From the NCBI GenBank assembly GCA_900315525.1, contig OMZO01000010.1, positions 53,836 to 117,835 of the forward strand: 64,000 nt of DNA, given 5' to 3'. The notes beneath the pieces are model-generated. The model worked only from the letters and a program-made list of their open reading frames with translations. It made no database searches and had not been told where the DNA came from. Source of the stretch: an uncultured Prevotella sp. (GTDB lineage Bacteria; Bacteroidota; Bacteroidia; Bacteroidales; Bacteroidaceae). Within the stretch, counting starts at the first letter, position 1. The number at the start of each line of letters is the position of its first letter. Positions 25,345 to 34,399 of this stretch are shown here, piece by piece. Position numbers and translations under genes: made by a program.

Positions 25345-26718
25345 ATGGATTTCGAAAACAACGAGAAGAAACAAGAAGAGCCAACACAACAGGAAGGTTT
25401 TCAGAGAGAAATCAGACCGGGACGCTCACCGCGTCCGCGTATTCATACAGGCCAGCGCCCTACCTATGAGCGTCAGAGCTACCATCAGAACGACAGTGAA
25501 GAGGGTGGTTTCCGTCCGGAAGGCTTTGGAGCCGGTCTCCAGAGCAGTGCACCCCAGCGTGGAAGCTATCGTCCACGCCAGAACAACTATGAGGGTGGTG
25601 GCTATCAGCAGCGTCCGAATTACGGTCAGTCCCGTCAGGGCGGTTATCAGCCTCGTCAACAGGGCGAGTATGGTCAGCGTCAGGGTGGCTATCAGCCACG
25701 TCAGCAGGGCGAGTATGGCCAGCGCCAGGGTGGTTACCAGCAGCGTCCGAGCTACGGTCAGCCCCGTCAGGGCGGCTATGGTCAGCAGCGTCAGGGTGGT
25801 TACCAGCAGCGTCCGAGCTACGATCAGCCTCGTCAGGGTGGCTACAATTCCGGCTATGGCAACAAGCCCAGCTATGGTAAGCCTTACGGTTCAGCCCCCT
25901 ATAAGAAAGCTCCCCGTCAGCATACGGCCGACTACGATCCGAATGCTAAGTACAGCATGAAGAAGCGCATTGAGTATAAGGAGATCAACTATGATCCCAA
26001 TGAGCCTCTGCGCCTGAACAAATTCCTGGCCAATGCAGGTATCTGCAGCCGTCGTGAGGCTGATGATTTTATCCAGGCAGGTGTCGTCACCGTGAATGGT
26101 GAGGTGGTGACAGAGCTGGGTACCAAGATCCTGCGTACCGACGAGGTGAAGTTCCACGATCAGCCCGTGACCATCGAGAAGAAGGTCTATGTGCTGCTCA
26201 ACAAGCCGAAGGACTACGTGACGACCAGTGACGATCCGCAGCAGCGTAAGACCGTGATGGATCTGGTGAAGAACGCATGTCCGGAGCGCATCTACCCCGT
26301 TGGTCGTCTGGACCGCAACACCACTGGTGTGCTCCTGTTGACGAACGATGGTGACCTGGCTTCCAAGCTGACCCATCCGAAGTACCTGAAGAAGAAGATC
26401 TACCACGTGTATCTCGATAAGAATGTGACCGCCCGTGACCTGCAGCAGATCCTGGAAGGCATACAGTTGGAAGACGGTGAGATCAAGGCTGACGACGTGC
26501 AGTACGCTCATCCGACCGACAAGAAACAGGTGGGTATTGAGATCCATAGCGGCAAGAACCGTATCGTGCGCCGTATCTTCGAGTCACTCGGCTATCGTGT
26601 ACAGAAGCTTGACCGTGTGCAGTTTGCCGGTCTGACGAAGAAGAACCTGAAGCGCGGTGACTGGCGCTACCTCACAGAGGAGGAGGTTGACCGTCTGCGC
26701 ATGGGAGCCTACGAATAA
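25345..26718 (+). CDS. rluB: Pseudouridine synthase RluB with long low-complexity N-terminus
   Basis: The enzyme isomerises a uridine of 23S rRNA to pseudouridine. The C-terminal ~240 residues carry the S4 RNA-binding domain (LNKFLANAGICSRREADDFI), the pseudouridine-synthase core with catalytic D323 in GRLDRNTTGVLLLTNDGDLA, and GKNRIVRRIFESLGY. The first ~190 residues are an unusual Gly/Gln/Arg/Tyr-rich region of repeated RQGGYQ-type units that must be disordered. RluB of other phyla lacks it. A clear purine-rich ribosome binding site (AAGGAG) precedes the start. Confidence 0.92.
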   Translation: MDFENNEKKQEEPTQQEGFQREIRPGRSPRPRIHTGQRPTYERQSYHQNDSEEGGFRPEGFGAGLQSSAPQRGSYRPRQNNYEGGGYQQRPNYGQSRQGGYQPRQQGEYGQRQGGYQPRQQGEYGQRQGGYQQRPSYGQPRQGGYGQQRQGGYQQRPSYDQPRQGGYNSGYGNKPSYGKPYGSAPYKKAPRQHTADYDPNAKYSMKKRIEYKEINYDPNEPLRLNKFLANAGICSRREADDFIQAGVVTVNGEVVTELGTKILRTDEVKFHDQPVTIEKKVYVLLNKPKDYVTTSDDPQQRKTVMDLVKNACPERIYPVGRLDRNTTGVLLLTNDGDLASKLTHPKYLKKKIYHVYLDKNVTARDLQQILEGIQLEDGEIKADDVQYAHPTDKKQVGIEIHSGKNRIVRRIFESLGYRVQKLDRVQFAGLTKKNLKRGDWRYLTEEEVDRLRMGAYE

Positions 26719-26719
26719 G

Positions 26720-26761
26720 GAATAGTGAAGAGTGAATAGTGAAAAGGGAATAGTGAAGAGT
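26720..26761 (+). repeat. Three 14-bp tandem repeats before asnS
   Basis: Units at 26720, 26734 and 26748 read GAATAGTGAAGAGT with two changes in the middle one. They lie just before the asnS start, and the frame happens to stay open through them. Confidence 0.8.
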
Positions 26762-26770
26762 AAAAAGGTA

Positions 26771-28210
26771 ATGAAACGTACTAAGATTATCGATGTGCTG
26801 AAGAGCACGGAATACGGTAAGGACATCTGCGTGAAGGGCTGGGTGCGTACGCACCGTAGCTCGAAGGCCGTTGACTTTATCGCCCTGAACGACGGTTCGA
26901 CCATCAAGAACGTACAGGTGGTGGTCGATCCTACTCAAGTGAGTGAAGAGATATTGAAACAGGTCACTACCGGTGCCTGCATCTGTGCTACGGGTAAACT
27001 CGTCGAGTCGCCTGCTGCCGGACAGCCTTCGGAGATCCAGGCAGAGACCATCGAGATCTACGGACTCTGTGGCAACGACTACCCCATGCAGAAGAAGGGA
27101 CAGTCGTTTGAGGCGATGCGTAAGAACGCCCACATGCGTCTGCGTACCAATACCTTCGGTGCCGTGATGCGTATCCGTCATAACATGGCTATGGCCATCC
27201 ACACCTATTTCCATGAGCATGGCTTCTTCTATTTCCACACGCCGCTGATTACGGCCTCGGATTGTGAGGGTGCTGGTAACATGTTCCAGGTGACGACGAA
27301 GAATCTCTATGACCTGAAGAAGGACGAGGACGGCAAGATCATCTATGACGACGACTTCTTCGGTGAGCAGACCTCACTGACGGTGTCGGGGCAGTTGGAA
27401 GGTGAACTCGGTGCTACGGCCCTGGGTGCTATCTACACCTTCGGTCCGACCTTCCGTGCTGAGAACTCCAATACCCCCCGCCATCTGGCTGAGTTCTGGA
27501 TGGTGGAGCCTGAGGTGGCCTTCATCGACCAGGAGGAACTGATGGACCTCGAGGAGGACTTTATCAAGTACTGCGTGCGCTGGGCACTGGACCACTGCAA
27601 GGACGATCTGGAGTTCCTGAATAAGATGATCGACAAGACACTCATCGAGCGCCTGGAGGGTGTGCTGAAGGAGACCTTCGTACGTCTGCCTTATACGGAG
27701 GGTATCAACATTCTGCAGGAGGCCATCAAGAACGGTAAGAAGTTTGAGTTCCCCTGCAACTGGGGCGACGACCTGGCTTCAGAGCACGAGCGCTACCTCG
27801 TGGAGGAGCACTTCAAGAAACCCGTCATCATGACCGACTATCCCCGTGCTTTCAAGTCGTTCTACATGAAGCAGAACGAGGATACTGCCGATGGTGGTTC
27901 TGTCGGCTACAAGGGAGCTGTGGCACCTGGGCCGACGATGCAGGGTACCGACGTACTGTTCCCGCAGATTGGTGAGATCATCGGTGGTAGCGTGCGTGAA
28001 GAGAGCTACGAGAAGCTGATGAGCGAGGTGGAGCGCCGTGAGATGGATCAGACCCATCTGTGGTGGTATCTCGACACCCGTCGCTGGGGTTCTTGTCCGC
28101 ATGCCGGCTTCGGCCTTGGCTTCGAGCGCCTGATCCTGTTTGTGACAGGCATGCAGAATATCCGCGACGTCATCCCGTTCCCGAGAACACCGAAATCAGC
28201 AGAGTTCTAA
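26771..28210 (+). CDS. asnS: Asparaginyl-tRNA synthetase
   Basis: This class IIb synthetase charges tRNA-Asn. Starting from the ATG at 26771 ([10 protein letters not shown]) it has 479 residues; the frame stays open 13 codons further back only because it crosses repeats. The OB-fold anticodon domain comes first ([22 protein letters not shown]). The catalytic core shows motif 2 ([20 protein letters not shown]) and motif 3 ([15 protein letters not shown]). The length is typical. A bidirectional terminator follows. Confidence 0.96.
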   Translation: MKRTKIIDVLKSTEYGKDICVKGWVRTHRSSKAVDFIALNDGSTIKNVQVVVDPTQVSEEILKQVTTGACICATGKLVESPAAGQPSEIQAETIEIYGLCGNDYPMQKKGQSFEAMRKNAHMRLRTNTFGAVMRIRHNMAMAIHTYFHEHGFFYFHTPLITASDCEGAGNMFQVTTKNLYDLKKDEDGKIIYDDDFFGEQTSLTVSGQLEGELGATALGAIYTFGPTFRAENSNTPRHLAEFWMVEPEVAFIDQEELMDLEEDFIKYCVRWALDHCKDDLEFLNKMIDKTLIERLEGVLKETFVRLPYTEGINILQEAIKNGKKFEFPCNWGDDLASEHERYLVEEHFKKPVIMTDYPRAFKSFYMKQNEDTADGGSVGYKGAVAPGPTMQGTDVLFPQIGEIIGGSVREESYEKLMSEVERREMDQTHLWWYLDTRRWGSCPHAGFGLGFERLILFVTGMQNIRDVIPFPRTPKSAEF

Positions 28211-28213
28211 ATA

Positions 28214-28246
28214 AGAAAGCCTCGCCAACCGGCGAGGCTTCTTTAT
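28214..28246. terminator. Bidirectional terminator between asnS and cvfB
   Basis: A 10-bp stem AAGCCTCGCC/GGCGAGGCTT with loop AACC has T-rich sequence on its right and A-rich on its left, so it can stop both converging genes. Confidence 0.88.
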
Positions 28247-28247
28247 T

Positions 28248-29093
28248 TTATTTGACCAGACTGATACCATCATCTGTGATAGTGATCAACCGGCGGCGAT
28301 ATAAGTCGCCGATGGCTTTCTTATACGCTTTCTTGGAGACCTGGAAACGGTCGTAGATCAGTTCTGCGGGCGACTTATCGCCAAGATTGCAATGTCCGTC
28401 GTTCTCATAGAGGTAGCGCAGCAGGACCTCGGCGAAGTCGAGCGTGTGCTGACGGCCAGAGGGCTGTAGGGTGAGGTCGATCTTGCCATCCTGGCGCACG
28501 TGGTCGATATAGGCCGTCAGACGGTCACCACTATGGATGGGCTGGAAGATCTGATTCTCATAGAGCAGTCCCTGATAGCGGTTGTTGATGATGGCCTTGA
28601 AGCCGAGGTCGGTCTTCTGCCATACCAGTATCTCGACCTGAGTGCCGTGTCGGAGCGTGTCTTCCTCCTCCTTGGTCGGTAAGGAGAGATACCTGTCGAT
28701 CTTGGCGGTAGCCATCAGACGGTAGCTGTCTTCATCGACCTTGATATATACGATGTAGCTATGGCCTTGTTCCATGCGCATCTTCTGTTCGCGGAAGGGA
28801 CAGAAGAGATCCTTCATCAGTCCCCATTTCAGGAAAGCACCATACTGGTTGACCCATGCCACTTCCAGCCAGGCGAACTCACCCACCTTGGCAATCGGGT
28901 GCTCGGTGGTGGCCACTGGGCGCTCCTCCTGATCGAGATAGATGAACACCTCGATCTCGTCGCCGATGTGCATGTCGTTCGTTACATAACGCTGTGGAAG
29001 GAGTATTTCTCCTTCTTCTCCACCGTCAAGATAAAGTCCGAAATCTACAGACTTGACGATTCTGAGGGTGTTGTAGTCTCCGAGGGTAAGCAT
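28248..29093 (-). CDS. CvfB/YitL-family S1-like RNA-binding protein
   Basis: The 281-residue protein is built of S1-like OB domains followed by a C-terminal winged helix, the CvfB architecture. Evidence is the opening [24 protein letters not shown], a second S1 unit around [21 protein letters not shown], and the last ~65 residues ([33 protein letters not shown]). The family binds RNA and affects virulence gene expression in staphylococci; the role in Bacteroidota is not known. Its start lies 49 bases inside the end of the LolD-like gene, so the two are translated together. Confidence 0.85.
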   Translation of the reverse strand: MLTLGDYNTLRIVKSVDFGLYLDGGEEGEILLPQRYVTNDMHIGDEIEVFIYLDQEERPVATTEHPIAKVGEFAWLEVAWVNQYGAFLKWGLMKDLFCPFREQKMRMEQGHSYIVYIKVDEDSYRLMATAKIDRYLSLPTKEEEDTLRHGTQVEILVWQKTDLGFKAIINNRYQGLLYENQIFQPIHSGDRLTAYIDHVRQDGKIDLTLQPSGRQHTLDFAEVLLRYLYENDGHCNLGDKSPAELIYDRFQVSKKAYKKAIGDLYRRRLITITDDGISLVK

Positions 29094-29776
29094 GTTTCTT
29101 CTTCTGGGGTTTGTGGGATGACTGGTGATTCGATCATGCCATCGCGCAGATGGATGGTACGGTCGGTAATAGAGGCGAGCGTCTCGTCGTGGGTGACGAT
29201 GACAAAGGTCTGTCCGAACTGGTCGCGCAGGTCGAAGAACAGCTGATGCAGTTCTTCCTTGTTCTTCGTGTCAAGAGAGCCGGACGGTTCGTCAGCGAGG
29301 ATGACGGCCGGGTGGTTTACCAAGGCGCGTGCCACGGCGATGCGTTGTTTCTCACCACCCGAGAGTTCGTTGGGCTTGTGGGTGGCGCGGTCAGAGAGTT
29401 TCATGAAGTCGAGCAGCTCCTCTGCCCGTTGACGGGCCTGTCGGTTGGAGAGGCCTGCGATATAGGCCGGTATCATGATGTTCTCAATGGCCGTGAACTC
29501 AGGTAGCAACTGGTGGAACTGGAATACGAAGCCGAGATGGCGGTTGCGGAAATCAGACAGCTTCTTCGTGGAAAGCCGACTGGTATCGATGCCATCGACG
29601 ACGACGGTGCCACTATCAGGACGGTCAAGGGTACCGATAATCTGCAGCAGTGTCGTCTTACCGGCCCCGCTGGGACCCACGATGCTGACGACCTCACTCT
29701 TGTTGATATGGAGGTCGATGCCCTTCAGCACCTGCAGGGTGCCGAAGCTCTTGGTGATATGTTGAATGTCGATCAT
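29045..29776 (-). CDS. LolD/MacB-type ABC transporter ATPase
   Basis: This 243-residue ATP-binding subunit has Walker [10 protein letters not shown], the signature [15 protein letters not shown], Walker [13 protein letters not shown] and the H-loop VTHDE. It resembles LolD, which powers release of lipoproteins from the inner membrane to LolA. The permease partner is not adjacent, so it could also serve another MacB-type exporter. A ~25-residue Ser/Thr/Pro/Glu-rich tail follows the core. It lies 6 bases after the antiporter gene and overlaps cvfB by 49. Confidence 0.88.
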   Translation of the reverse strand: MIDIQHITKSFGTLQVLKGIDLHINKSEVVSIVGPSGAGKTTLLQIIGTLDRPDSGTVVVDGIDTSRLSTKKLSDFRNRHLGFVFQFHQLLPEFTAIENIMIPAYIAGLSNRQARQRAEELLDFMKLSDRATHKPNELSGGEKQRIAVARALVNHPAVILADEPSGSLDTKNKEELHQLFFDLRDQFGQTFVIVTHDETLASITDRTIHLRDGMIESPVIPQTPEEETCLPSETTTPSESSSL

Positions 29777-29782
29777 GTTACG

Positions 29783-31915
29783 TTAATGCTTAACTTTTCT
29801 TTCGTGTAACCAACGGAGAATGGTGTCATAGATACTCTTCTCCTCATGGTGCTGAGCCTCCGTGAAGCTCATCTGCTCGTCCTTCTGTTCGCCGAACTGG
29901 TCGGGGAAGATGATCATCAGGTTCTTGCCCGAGAAGAACTTCTGCAGTTCGTCGGGCAACCGTTCCAGTGCGTTCTTATAAGAGATGGTGCCTTTACGGG
30001 CGGTAACGACCACAAACAGATGATCTTCAGCCATGTCGGAAGCCAGTTGTGGCAGTTCGTTCCAGTGGGCCATCGGCGTATATTCAGCGCGGACGTTGGG
30101 ATGGCGGTTGTTGATATACTCCGCTATCAGCACCAACGACTCCTGACGACCATGGAACTGAGTACGGCAGTCGAGCTGTCCTGCCAGTCGGCAGAGCCGT
30201 TCCAGCCAGCGGTGGAAGCCAGGTTCAAACTCTGCCCGAGAAGGTACGGCCACCCGTATGCGGCGCAAGGTGGACATCGGTTGCATGAAACGGGTGAGGA
30301 AGATCTGACGGTTGAGACCGTTGTAGAGACTCTGTATGAACTCTCCCCAGAAACGCGGGTTGGTGTCGGTATGTACGTGCATCCCCATGATGATCTCCGA
30401 ACAACCAAACTCCCGGAAGGCATGCTTGATGCCATTGGCGATGTTTGTTGCCAGACGTACCTGGGTCTCTACCCTGATGTCGGAGGCACTTGCCTGTCGC
30501 TGCAGTTGTTCGAGCAGCTGGATGCCCTTGACGCGATCTTGGGTGCTGTTCTGTCCGTCGTAGACCACATTGAGTGCCACCAGTTCGCGTTTCAGGCGGT
30601 GGTTGCGTATCAGCATGGCGAGGTCGAGCAACTGGGGAGCTATCTCCGGGTATTTCACGCAGAGCAGGATCTTCTCGTCGTCAACCTTGGGGGTATCCGT
30701 TTGCAGATGTGCCCTCTCCTGAAGGATGATCTGCTTGGCAGCGTGCTGGGTCATCAGTGTGCTGATGATACAGGTGAAGAGGATCATCATGATGATCCCG
30801 TTGAGCATGATATCATTGATCAGGTACACGCCGGGCGCCACCTCCAGTCGCATGCCCACCATCACCATGGCGATGGCACCGGCAGCATGGGCAGAGGTCA
30901 GGCCGAACATCATGTGACCGTCGGCCTGTGTCAGTCGGAACAGCAGGCTGGAGACATAAGCAGCAAGGGCCTTGCCAAAGGTGCCGAAGAACACGATGAG
31001 GAACACGATCCACAACATCTCTGGACCCGCAAAGATGGTGCGGATATTGATGAGCATGCCCACACCAATCAGGAAGTAAGGGATGAACAAGGCGTTGCCG
31101 ATAAACTCGATGCGGTTCATCAGCGGTGACACACGGGGGATATAGCGGTTGAGTATCAGACCAGAGAAGAAGGCGCCGAAGATACCCTCCAGACCGATGA
31201 GCGACGTGAAGGCAGCACTCAGGAACATGATCGCCAGGACGAAGATGTACTGCATGACAGCATCACTGTAACGGCGCAGGAAATAGCGCGTCAGCTTCGG
31301 GATGAAGATGATGCTCACCAGACAGAAGACAGCGAACTTCAGGATGAACAACGGCCAGAAGAGCCAGCTGTTGTTTTCCTCGTAAGAGCCGGCGAGGGCT
31401 GCCAACATCACCAGGGCCATGAACAAGGAGATCATCGACGAACCGACACTGAGGGTGACACTCGGATGGCGCTGAAGACCGTAGCGCCCCACGATGGGGT
31501 AGGCTATGAGCGTGTTGGAGGCCATGATGCAACCGAGCAGGAATGAAGCCGTGCCAGAGTAGTCGAGCAGCGTCATGGCCATGATATAAGTCAGTATGAG
31601 CGGTACGAAACAGGTGAGCAGTCCGAAGATGATGAACTGTCTGGAGTGCTTCTTCACGCCCTCCATGTCCATCTCCAAACCGGCGAGGAACATGATGTAG
31701 TAGAGTCCCACTCGGCCGAAGAGCTCGAAGGAGTTGTCGCGCTCAAGGATGTTGAATCCGTATTTTCCGATCAGGATGCCCGCCAGTACCATACCGATGA
31801 TATGCGGGATACGCAACTTACTCATCACGATCGGAGCAAAGAGAATAATCAGCAACACCACAAAGAAGATCAGTGTGGGGTCGGTGATGGGGAAATATGT
31901 CGCCAATAGTGTCAT
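29783..31915 (-). CDS. CPA2-family cation:proton antiporter with C-terminal USP-like region
   Basis: The first ~390 residues form a 12-13 segment Kef/NhaP-like antiporter domain ([20 protein letters not shown], then [18 protein letters not shown]). A cytoplasmic region of about 320 residues follows that resembles tandem universal-stress domains. It would exchange Na+ or K+ for protons. I chose the ATG at 31915 ([10 protein letters not shown]), giving 710 residues: the frame opens 11 codons earlier, but the promoter TAACTTTG (31931-31924) lies within those codons. The message is therefore leaderless or nearly so. LolD and CvfB genes follow in the same operon. Confidence 0.88.
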   Translation of the reverse strand: MTLLATYFPITDPTLIFFVVLLIILFAPIVMSKLRIPHIIGMVLAGILIGKYGFNILERDNSFELFGRVGLYYIMFLAGLEMDMEGVKKHSRQFIIFGLLTCFVPLILTYIMAMTLLDYSGTASFLLGCIMASNTLIAYPIVGRYGLQRHPSVTLSVGSSMISLFMALVMLAALAGSYEENNSWLFWPLFILKFAVFCLVSIIFIPKLTRYFLRRYSDAVMQYIFVLAIMFLSAAFTSLIGLEGIFGAFFSGLILNRYIPRVSPLMNRIEFIGNALFIPYFLIGVGMLINIRTIFAGPEMLWIVFLIVFFGTFGKALAAYVSSLLFRLTQADGHMMFGLTSAHAAGAIAMVMVGMRLEVAPGVYLINDIMLNGIIMMILFTCIISTLMTQHAAKQIILQERAHLQTDTPKVDDEKILLCVKYPEIAPQLLDLAMLIRNHRLKRELVALNVVYDGQNSTQDRVKGIQLLEQLQRQASASDIRVETQVRLATNIANGIKHAFREFGCSEIIMGMHVHTDTNPRFWGEFIQSLYNGLNRQIFLTRFMQPMSTLRRIRVAVPSRAEFEPGFHRWLERLCRLAGQLDCRTQFHGRQESLVLIAEYINNRHPNVRAEYTPMAHWNELPQLASDMAEDHLFVVVTARKGTISYKNALERLPDELQKFFSGKNLMIIFPDQFGEQKDEQMSFTEAQHHEEKSIYDTILRWLHERKVKH

Positions 31916-31917
31916 TT

Positions 31918-32044
31918 TGCGTGCAAAGTTACGATATTTTTTAAACACAGAGACACAGAGAAGCAGAGAATTTTAATAAAAAAACAAAAAACTCTGTCTC
32001 TCTGTGCTCTGTGTTCCATTTTTTATATAACTTTGCACGCAAAT
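31918..32044. repeat. Inverted repeat carrying two divergent promoters
   Basis: Arms of about 60 bases are near mirror images. Both end in the same TAACTTTGCACGCAAA promoter block (minus 31931-31916, plus 32028-32043), preceded by CTCTGTG-rich sequence (31945-31972 and 31991-32014). The left promoter drives the antiporter, the right one drives asd. Confidence 0.8.
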
Positions 32045-32071
32045 TATAAACCAATTAAAGAATTAGGCAAG

Positions 32072-33085
32072 ATGAAAGTAGCAATTGTAGGTGCAAGTGG
32101 AGCCGTAGGACAGGAGTTCCTGCGCATTCTTGATGAGAGGAATTTCCCCATGGACGAGCTGGTGCTGTTCGGATCAGAACGTAGTGCCGGCCGTAAATAT
32201 ACCTTTAAGGGCAAGGAGATCGAAGTGAAGTTGCTTCAGCATAACGATGACTTCAAGGATGTCGATATCGCCTTCACCAGTGCAGGTGCCGGTACGTCCA
32301 AGGAGTTTGCCGAGACCATCACGAAGTATGGTGCCGTGATGATCGACAACTCAAGTGCCTTCCGTATGGATGAAGATGTGCCCCTCGTGGTGCCCGAGTG
32401 CAACGCAGAGGATGCCCTGAACCGTCCGCGTGGCATCATCGCCAACCCGAACTGTACCACCATCATGATGGTCGTGGTGCTCCAGCCGCTTGAGCAGATC
32501 TCCCATATCAAGCGTATCCATGTGGCCAGTTACCAGAGTGCCTCTGGTGCCGGTGCCGCTGCGATGGCAGAGTTGCAGCAGCAGTATAAGGAGATGGTCG
32601 AGGACGGAGAGGTCAAGACCATCAAGAAGTTCGCCCATCAGTTGGCCTACAATGTGATTCCCCAGATCGACGTGTTCCAGCCCAACGGCTATACGAAGGA
32701 AGAGATGAAGATGTACAACGAGACCCGGAAGATCATGCATACCGACGCCAAGTGCTCGGCCATGTGTGTCCGCGTCAGTTCGCTGCGCTCACACTCAGAG
32801 TCGGTATGGATTGAGACTGAGAAACCCATCAGCGTCGAGGAGGCCCAAAAAGCCATCGCCGCCGCTCCTGGTTGTACGTTGAAGGACGATCCTGCCACGC
32901 TAACCTACCCGATGCCGCTGGAGACTGCTGGCAAGGACGATGTCTATGTAGGTCGTATCCGTAAGGACCTCAGCGATGACTGTGGTCTGACCTTCTGGCT
33001 CTCTGGTGACCAGATTCGCAAGGGTGCTGCTCTCAACGCTGTGCAGATTGCCGAGTATCTGGTGAAAGTTGGTAACGTGAAATAA
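32072..33085 (+). CDS. asd: Aspartate-semialdehyde dehydrogenase
   Basis: Asd reduces aspartyl phosphate to aspartate semialdehyde, the branch point to lysine, diaminopimelate, threonine and methionine. Starting from the ATG at 32072 ([16 protein letters not shown]) it has 337 residues, the usual size; the longer frame from a TTG at 32033 starts inside the promoter. The catalytic cysteine is in NPNCTTIMM, and the family's [11 protein letters not shown] and [11 protein letters not shown] segments are present. A hairpin with a T-run (33120-33154) ends the unit inside the next reading frame. Confidence 0.95.
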   Translation: MKVAIVGASGAVGQEFLRILDERNFPMDELVLFGSERSAGRKYTFKGKEIEVKLLQHNDDFKDVDIAFTSAGAGTSKEFAETITKYGAVMIDNSSAFRMDEDVPLVVPECNAEDALNRPRGIIANPNCTTIMMVVVLQPLEQISHIKRIHVASYQSASGAGAAAMAELQQQYKEMVEDGEVKTIKKFAHQLAYNVIPQIDVFQPNGYTKEEMKMYNETRKIMHTDAKCSAMCVRVSSLRSHSESVWIETEKPISVEEAQKAIAAAPGCTLKDDPATLTYPMPLETAGKDDVYVGRIRKDLSDDCGLTFWLSGDQIRKGAALNAVQIAEYLVKVGNVK

Positions 33086-33091
33086 GCGACA

Positions 33092-33577
33092 ATGCATCTA
33101 TTCAACCATCAAGGCTTAGGAAGCTCTGGTATTGCCAGGGCTTCTGCCTTTTTTATCTTACTGCTGCTGTTGACTGGCTGTTCAGGCGGTGATGATGACG
33201 GCCGACGCCTTGGTGACACGATTGTGGGCACCTGGCAGCGCGGCACCAACCCCGATGACGTGGTGATCGATGGCGACGCAGAACTGGATCCGGATGAGCT
33301 GCCTATCCAAGAGCTGGTCTTCCTTGGTGACGGAACCTATAACGGAATGGTGAGAAAAGGCTCCTTCCAGGCTTTCAGCCAGGATGGAGAGATGACCTCA
33401 GAGGGTACTTATCAGTGTGATAACAGTAACCTGCGACTGGAATATCTCGATGAGTACGACGAAAAGCAGAAGCTCCTGATGCAAGTCATCTCGTTTACGG
33501 AGCAGGTGGTGCAATTGCGCTATGTCATGGATGCCATTGGCGTAACCATCACCGTGAATATCTACAAAAAGGAATAG
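33092..33577 (+). CDS. Lipoprotein of unknown function, lipocalin-like
   Basis: The 161-residue precursor has a lipobox at LLLLTGC (cysteine near residue 30) followed by acidic sorting residues GGDDD. The mature part starts with IVGTWQRG, a pattern seen in lipocalin-like small lipoproteins of Bacteroidota, and is beta-rich. It lies 6 bases after asd, yet its signal-peptide codons overlap a terminator-like hairpin (33120-33154). If that hairpin works, most asd transcripts would stop inside this gene. Function unknown. Confidence 0.7.
   Translation: MHLFNHQGLGSSGIARASAFFILLLLLTGCSGGDDDGRRLGDTIVGTWQRGTNPDDVVIDGDAELDPDELPIQELVFLGDGTYNGMVRKGSFQAFSQDGEMTSEGTYQCDNSNLRLEYLDEYDEKQKLLMQVISFTEQVVQLRYVMDAIGVTITVNIYKKE
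33120..33154 (+). terminator. Terminator-like hairpin inside the lipoprotein signal peptide
   Basis: A ten-base stem GAAGCTCTGG/CCAGGGCTTC (one G-T pair), loop TATTG, is followed after four bases by six T. It could end asd transcription. Confidence 0.6.
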
Positions 33578-33589
33578 TCCACTCTCTAC

Positions 33590-34393
33590 CTATTCCTCAT
33601 CGCTTACGCTGGCATAGCGGAAGACATAATTATCTATCAACTGACTGTAGGCCGAGAAATACCCCAGACAACCGCCCGTGAAGTCGGGAATCGGGTTTGT
33701 GCCGGTATTGTCCATCTGTTGCATGGAGAAGAGATAGTCGTAGCTCTTCCTGTCGATGGTGCGCACCTCCAGACGGAAACGGTCGCCTTCCTTGGGCAGG
33801 TCTTTGTCGTTGCTTCCCTCCCTGGCGAAGGTGAACAATATCTGCTGCTCCTTGTTGGGGTCGGTATCGTCTTTCTTGACGGCCCATCTGAAGCCGGTGC
33901 CATTGCGGTAGAGATGGGCGAAATAGTAGTTCTCCTCGTTGGGGATATCTTGTATCAGCAGTTTGGCCATCAGGAAATTCTCACCAACAATCTTTTTCCG
34001 GATGAAGTAGAAGTCGTTGACCATTGGCTCCTTCTGCATGGTCGAACTCGATGTGAAGTGCTGTCCATCGACCTCGACGTCGATGGTATAGACCACATCG
34101 GGTGTTCCTATGGCGGTCGACTGATAGATGCCCTTGCCCTTGTGGAAGAGTTGTTCGCGTGTGCCGTCGCTGCCCGTGACAATCACTGTGGCCCCTGTGA
34201 TGTCGCTGGTCGTCGTGTTGTCGTCCATGGCATTTGTACGACTGACGCGGGCCTTCATGCCGTCGTTGGTCACCGAGGCCTCGATCACATAGAGCGGAGC
34301 CACAGTGTGATAGTCGATCTCGATGTCCTTCTTACAGGAACCGAACAGGATGAGTATCCCGAGTAGGGTGAGTATTTCGCTTATTCTTCTCAT
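33590..34393 (-). CDS. DUF4249-type lipoprotein, TonB-receptor partner
   Basis: The 267-residue precursor has a lipoprotein signal (LLGILILFGSC, Cys near residue 20). The mature domain begins LYVIEASVTNDG and contains the beta-sandwich pattern typical of DUF4249 proteins. Genes of this type nearly always follow a TonB-dependent receptor, as here (6-base gap), and are thought to sit on the outer membrane with it. The ligand is unknown; there is no SusD homologue, so this is not a classic glycan-uptake pair. Confidence 0.8.
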   Translation of the reverse strand: MRRISEILTLLGILILFGSCKKDIEIDYHTVAPLYVIEASVTNDGMKARVSRTNAMDDNTTTSDITGATVIVTGSDGTREQLFHKGKGIYQSTAIGTPDVVYTIDVEVDGQHFTSSSTMQKEPMVNDFYFIRKKIVGENFLMAKLLIQDIPNEENYYFAHLYRNGTGFRWAVKKDDTDPNKEQQILFTFAREGSNDKDLPKEGDRFRLEVRTIDRKSYDYLFSMQQMDNTGTNPIPDFTGGCLGYFSAYSQLIDNYVFRYASVSDEE

Positions 34394-34399
34394 TGGTGC

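Noticed and set aside
29846-31129. 427-codon plus-strand frame opposite the antiporter
   Set aside because: His/Glu/Leu-rich antisense of a membrane protein with clear hydrophobic segments on the other strand.
32033-32071. TTG start for asd
   Set aside because: It lies inside the promoter -7 element; the ATG at 32072 gives the normal N-terminus [10 protein letters not shown].
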